Shown here one piece after another: positions 60,877 through 64,000 of a stretch of 64,000 bases of DNA. The stretch's first letter is position 1. Every line of letters begins with the position of its first letter. The notes below the pieces were generated by a model. That model was not told the origin of the DNA and ran no database searches. It was given only the letters and a program-made list of their open reading frames with translations. Source of the DNA: Caldilineaceae bacterium (GTDB lineage: Bacteria; Chloroflexota; Anaerolineae; Caldilineales; Caldilineaceae). The stretch spans positions 24,761-88,760 of the forward strand of contig JAGRCP010000037.1 in the NCBI GenBank assembly GCA_020433455.1. The letters run 5' to 3'. The position numbers were made by a program, and so were the translations under genes.

Positions 60877-62106
60877 ATGACCACCCAATCCGTCGGCATC
60901 GTCACGCCCGAAACTTTCACCTTTGCCGAGGATGAGCCTTTCTGTCTGGAGAGCGGGGCGACGCTGGGGCCGGTGCGCATTGCCTACGAGACGTACGGCC
61001 GCCTCAACGCCGACCGCTCGAATGCTATTCTCATATGCCACGCGCTGAGCGGAAGCGGTCACGCCGCAGGATATCACAGCGCGGAAGAGCAGGATGAGGG
61101 CAAGCCCGGCTGGTGGGATGATTGTATCGGGCCGGGGAAAGCCTTCGACACCGAGCGCTTTTTCGTCATTTGCAGCAACGTCATCGGCAGTTGTTACGGC
61201 TCTACCGGGCCCATGGATATGGATTCGGCTACGGGCGATCCTTACGGCCTGCGCTTCCCCGTGGTGACCATCGGCGACATGGTGCGCGCCCAGGTCAAGC
61301 TCATCGACCATTTGGGCATCGGGCAGTTGCTCTGCGTGGCCGGCGGTTCCATGGGCGGGATGCAGGTGCTGGAATGGGCGGCTCGCCATCCCGAGCGGGT
61401 GTTGGCCGCCATTCCCCTGGCCACCACCGCGCAGCACAGCCCCATGCTTATTGCCTTCAGCGAGGTGGGGCGGCAGGCCATCTACGCCGATCCCTATTGG
61501 AATGAGGGCAATTATTACCTGGCCGACAAAAAGCCCGACGCAGGGCTGGCCGTGGCGCGCATGGTGGGCCACATCACCTATCTCAGCGAAGAGTCCATGC
61601 AGCAGAAGTTCGGCCGGCGGTTGCAAAATATTGAGCAGTACGGTTACGAGTTTGAGACTGAATTTGCGGTAGAGAGTTATCTCAAATATAACGGCAACAG
61701 CTTTACTCGCCGTTTTGACGCCAATTCCTACCTCTACGTGACCAAGGCTATGGACTACTTCGACCTCACCCAGGCCACCGGTTCCCTGGCGACAGCCTTC
61801 GCCGACTCCATTGCGGTTAAATTTCTGGTGGTCAGCTTTACCAGTGACTGGCTCTATCCCGCTTACCACAGCAAGCGATTGGTCAGCGCGCTCACCGCGG
61901 CCGGCGCGGATGTGACCTACCTGGATATCCGCAGCTCCTGGGGTCACGACGCGTTTCTGTTGGAAGTGGAGACCATGACCAAGCTGCTGGGCAGCTTTTT
62001 GGCGCGCCTGGTGCGGGAAGAGGGAATTGAGCGGGGTGGCGGAGCGGCGAGGGGGCGGAGCGGCGGAGAGACGAGCGATGCCCAATACGAGGCAGCGCTC
62101 TCGTGA
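60877..62106 (+). CDS. metX: Homoserine O-acetyltransferase MetX
   Basis: A 409-residue alpha/beta hydrolase-fold enzyme. The nucleophile Ser is in GGSMGGMQ, the Asp in FTSDWLYP and the His in WGHDAFLLE. ILICHALSGSGHAAGYH and GSCYGSTGP shape the oxyanion region. AAGGAG precedes the ATG. The last ~25 residues (Arg/Gly/Ser-rich) lie beyond the conserved end and are encoded by a degenerate octamer repeat, so they are probably non-essential. The stop overlaps the metW GTG start. Confidence 0.9.
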   Translation: MTTQSVGIVTPETFTFAEDEPFCLESGATLGPVRIAYETYGRLNADRSNAILICHALSGSGHAAGYHSAEEQDEGKPGWWDDCIGPGKAFDTERFFVICSNVIGSCYGSTGPMDMDSATGDPYGLRFPVVTIGDMVRAQVKLIDHLGIGQLLCVAGGSMGGMQVLEWAARHPERVLAAIPLATTAQHSPMLIAFSEVGRQAIYADPYWNEGNYYLADKKPDAGLAVARMVGHITYLSEESMQQKFGRRLQNIEQYGYEFETEFAVESYLKYNGNSFTRRFDANSYLYVTKAMDYFDLTQATGSLATAFADSIAVKFLVVSFTSDWLYPAYHSKRLVSALTAAGADVTYLDIRSSWGHDAFLLEVETMTKLLGSFLARLVREEGIERGGGAARGRSGGETSDAQYEAALS

Positions 62107-62777
62107 CGTCCAAGCTCCCAATCTCCCAATCTCCCAATCCCCCAATCTCGGACTCTACGCCGCCCAATCTCCAATCTTCCGTTTTTAGCCTCCGTTCCGA
62201 CCTCTCCTGCATTGCCGACTTTATTCCCGCCGACGTGAGCGTGCTGGATTTGGGCTGCGGTGACGGGGAATTGTTGGAATACCTGGTGCGGGCCAAACGG
62301 GTGAAGGGGCGGGGCGTCGAGCTGAGCGAGGAGGGCATGCTGGCGTGCGTGCGTCGGGGGCTGAGCGTGCGCCAGGGCAATCTGCAAGAGGGGTTGGCCG
62401 ACTATCCCGACGGCAGCTTTGATTACGTCATTCTCGCCCAGACCCTGCCCTTCCTGGACGATCCGGCCATGATTCTCCACGAAATGCTGCGGGTGGGGCG
62501 GCGGGGCGTTATCAGCTTTCCCAACTGGGGATACTGGCGCTGTCGCCTTGATTTGCTGCTGACGGGGCGTATGCCGCCCGCGCCTGATTTGGGCGAGGCG
62601 TGGTATGCCGTACCTCGCTGGCAGGCCTTCACCGTCACAGATTTCGCCCGCTATTGTCGGAGGCTGAAGATCCGGATTGACGATCAGGCCTATCTGGCCA
62701 ATGGGCGGCGCATCCACGTGCGGCGCTTTAAGAACCTGCTGGCCACCACCGCGGTCTTCGGGTTGCATAAGGAATAG
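62103..62777 (+). CDS. metW: Methionine biosynthesis protein MetW (SAM-methyltransferase fold)
   Basis: A 224-residue protein. VLDLGCGDGELLEYLV is the SAM-binding motif, and GRGVELSEEGMLACVRRGLSV, YVILAQTLPFLDDP and ISFPNWGYWRCRLDLLLTGRMP are MetW signatures. MetW is usually encoded beside metX and supports its acetyltransferase activity. The first ~28 residues (Pro/Ser/Asn/Ile-rich) precede the normal MetW start and are encoded by a TCCCAATC octamer array. It begins with GTG overlapping the metX stop (GTGA). Confidence 0.88.
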   Translation: MTSKLPISQSPNPPISDSTPPNLQSSVFSLRSDLSCIADFIPADVSVLDLGCGDGELLEYLVRAKRVKGRGVELSEEGMLACVRRGLSVRQGNLQEGLADYPDGSFDYVILAQTLPFLDDPAMILHEMLRVGRRGVISFPNWGYWRCRLDLLLTGRMPPAPDLGEAWYAVPRWQAFTVTDFARYCRRLKIRIDDQAYLANGRRIHVRRFKNLLATTAVFGLHKE

Positions 62778-62845
62778 CCGTTCGTCATCTGAAATGTGGT
62801 GCGCGAATATTCGATGCGTGACGCGTAAGGCATGGTAGACTTTTT

Positions 62846-62905
62846 CACCTGCCACCTGCCACCTGCCACCTGCCACCTGCCACCTGCCACCTGCCACCTG
62901 CCACC
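62846..62905. repeat. Heptamer array CACCTGC, 8.6 exact units
   Basis: Eight exact copies of CACCTGC followed by CACC. It lies between metW and the convergent thioredoxin-like gene and touches the stop codon of the latter. Perfect units point to recent expansion. Confidence 0.95.
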
Positions 62906-62906
62906 A

Positions 62907-63308
62907 TTACCCTATCTGCTCTTGCAGCTTCGTTGACGAGGCAACGCCGTGATTGACGGCCCGCACCGTATGATCTTTTTTCAGCACGATGGTGGTGGGA
63001 ACGGCCATGATGCCGAAATGGCGCGCCAGCTCGTTCTCCGCCACGGCATCGATGGTTTGAATAGCAACCGGCGCGGTCCGGCCCAATTCATCCAGAATGG
63101 GCGTCTGACGCAAGCGACATTGGGAACAGTGGTCCGCGGTGAAGTAGAGGATATTCACCCGCGTCGGATCCAGTCGTTGCGCGATGGCTGCGGGCAGGGC
63201 CGGGCCGGCTGCGCGCGTTACGCGCCGGACCATGTACTGCCGCCAGAGCAACCAGGCCCCGGCGACAGCAATCAGTGTAATAACAAAAACGAGCAGACGC
63301 GTCATCAT
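62907..63308 (-). CDS. Membrane-anchored thioredoxin-like protein
   Basis: A 133-residue protein with an N-terminal membrane helix (LLVFVITLIAVAGAWLL) and a thioredoxin fold facing outside or inside. The redox motif is CSQC in FTADHCSQCRLRQTP, and the cis-proline is in GIMAVPTTIVL. It would exchange disulfides. It overlaps the DUF4395 gene (ATGA), a pair also seen in other Gram-positive-like genomes. Its 3' end touches a heptamer array. Confidence 0.78.
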   Translation of the reverse strand: MMTRLLVFVITLIAVAGAWLLWRQYMVRRVTRAAGPALPAAIAQRLDPTRVNILYFTADHCSQCRLRQTPILDELGRTAPVAIQTIDAVAENELARHFGIMAVPTTIVLKKDHTVRAVNHGVASSTKLQEQIG

Positions 63309-63763
63309 GAACGGGGTTCCTTGCCCTTTACGCGTACAGGGATGAACGGAACGCCGCGCTGGGCAAGCTGATAGTAGAGGAAGCAGCCCAGGCAGAAGCC
63401 GAAGAACAGGTTGATTCCCGCCAGGATGATCACCAACCCCACCAACAGCCATCCGGCCAGGGGGAACCCGCCGACGAAGGCCAGACCGGCCAGCCCCAAT
63501 ACCAGCGCGCCTACGCCCTGGGCGAAGAGGTGCGAAGCCGGGTCATCGGCGATAATGCGCGGCTGCAGCACGCCCCATGGCTTGAGCGCGCGGAAATAGA
63601 TGAGCTTGAAGAGTCCTGCCTGGGGCCAGATTGTTCCAATGGCCATAACCGCCGCTACCAGCGCCGCGAGCCACGGCCAATCGGCCAGCAGCGCCGTTAC
63701 CAACAGCATAATGATGGCGGCCTGATTTACTGCCAGAGCCGTCTGGTCTACCCGTGTTTTCAT
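63305..63763 (-). CDS. DUF4395 membrane protein
   Basis: A 152-residue protein with four spans. VDQTALAVNQAAIIMLLVTA at the start and INLFFGFCLGCFLYYQLA near the end are DUF4395 signatures; the CLGC pair may be redox-active. It is coupled to the thioredoxin-like gene, so the two may form a disulfide-exchange system across the membrane. AGGAG lies nine bases before the ATG. Confidence 0.78.
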   Translation of the reverse strand: MKTRVDQTALAVNQAAIIMLLVTALLADWPWLAALVAAVMAIGTIWPQAGLFKLIYFRALKPWGVLQPRIIADDPASHLFAQGVGALVLGLAGLAFVGGFPLAGWLLVGLVIILAGINLFFGFCLGCFLYYQLAQRGVPFIPVRVKGKEPRS

Positions 63764-63810
63764 CTTACTGTCTCTCCTGAAATAGTGCTTTGTAAAAGAT
63801 AAGGTACTCC

Positions 63811-63988
63811 GTCATTCTGAGCGGGTTGACCCGCGGAGGCCGGACGTCTCGAATGCCCAGCGAAGAATCTGCCAGCGGATTATCAAACCCAAAGATCGTC
63901 GCGTACGGAAAGCCAGTACGTCGCCGTGACCGCCGTCTCATTAAAAAAAAAAGATGAGGCTTTCTGTCATTCTGAGCGGGTTGACCCG
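63811..63988. repeat. 23-bp direct repeats near the window end
   Basis: GTCATTCTGAGCGGGTTGAC followed by CCG occurs at 63811-63833 and again at 63966-63988. GCGAAGAATCT between them is also common in dispersed repeats of this kind. The gap from 63764 to the window end has no gene. Confidence 0.7.
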
Positions 63989-64000
63989 AGCAGGTCAGGC

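Noticed and set aside
62846..62905. Regular short repeats that might suggest a CRISPR array
   Set aside because: The units are 7 bases with no spacers and no cas genes are nearby; it is a simple tandem repeat.

Overview
The window looks like a chromosomal segment of a Chloroflexota bacterium, probably from the Anaerolineae/Caldilineae side. This is inferred from gene content and style, not from a marker gene. The signs are lipoprotein solute-binding proteins with long Ala/Glu/Asp linkers, a tig-clpP-clpX block, DnaD/DnaC-type primosome genes, a SAM-I riboswitch, PT-rich extracellular linkers, high GC and short-repeat-rich spacers. No rRNA, tRNA or CRISPR array was recognised.

Layout. 1-3.1 kb: the 3' end of mutL, then a leftward MFS exporter/ArsR-type regulator pair with a palindromic operator inside its promoter. 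3.2-7.6 kb: proteostasis block tig-clpP-clpX; the trigger factor carries eight 15-residue acidic repeats. 7.7-13.7 kb: an amidohydrolase, a sugar-type ABC importer without its own ATPase, and an argininosuccinate-lyase-like enzyme; a lone MalK/UgpC-type ATPase at 25.9-27.0 kb could power it. 13.8-16.2 kb: a leftward two-gene unit, a membrane-tethered OmpR-type winged-helix regulator coupled to a membrane-anchored peptide-type solute-binding protein, with helically phased TGTCACA repeats upstream (a split, SgrR-like arrangement). 16.3-22.6 kb: a 190-bp MITE-like element with target duplication, a large secreted papain-like (C92) protein, and a tandem family of beta-propeller-like lipoproteins (three intact, one broken). 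22.6-28.6 kb: uvsE, sirtuin, apgM, ABC ATPase, a two-PspC-domain membrane protein and a small YtxH-like protein. 28.6-30.7 kb: a DnaD-domain protein overlapping a helicase loader that contains two AAA+ modules in one chain. 30.9-35.5 kb: an SH3 lipoprotein, a membrane-anchored glycoside hydrolase and a large ArnT/PMT-like glycosyltransferase. 35.7-36.5 kb: an AT-richer DUF3800 gene. 36.8-43.1 kb: surE, a PH-like membrane protein, a GT2 glycosyltransferase, a CPBP protease and multi-span membrane proteins. 43.4-49.6 kb: msrPQ, a NUDIX hydrolase, queG, an MFS exporter and a DUF4013 protein. 49.8-52.1 kb: an Lrp regulator and a HemL-like aminotransferase. 52.3-57.7 kb: a leftward peptide-type ABC operon with a YtcJ-like amidohydrolase. 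58-62.8 kb: an M20 peptidase, then SAM riboswitch-metY-metX-metW. 62.9-63.8 kb: a thioredoxin-like protein and DUF4395.

Two genome-wide habits stand out. First, several promoters share an extended -10 element (TG-N-TATAAT-like). Second, many spacers hold degenerate tandem repeats of 7 or 8 bases, resembling the STRR repeats described in cyanobacteria; these often fold into long hairpins and in places run into coding sequence (metX/metW junction, sirtuin 3' end). The best candidates for undescribed biology are the membrane-tethered regulator/solute-binding pair, the double-AAA+ helicase loader, the tandem lipoprotein family and the repeat-expanded trigger factor.
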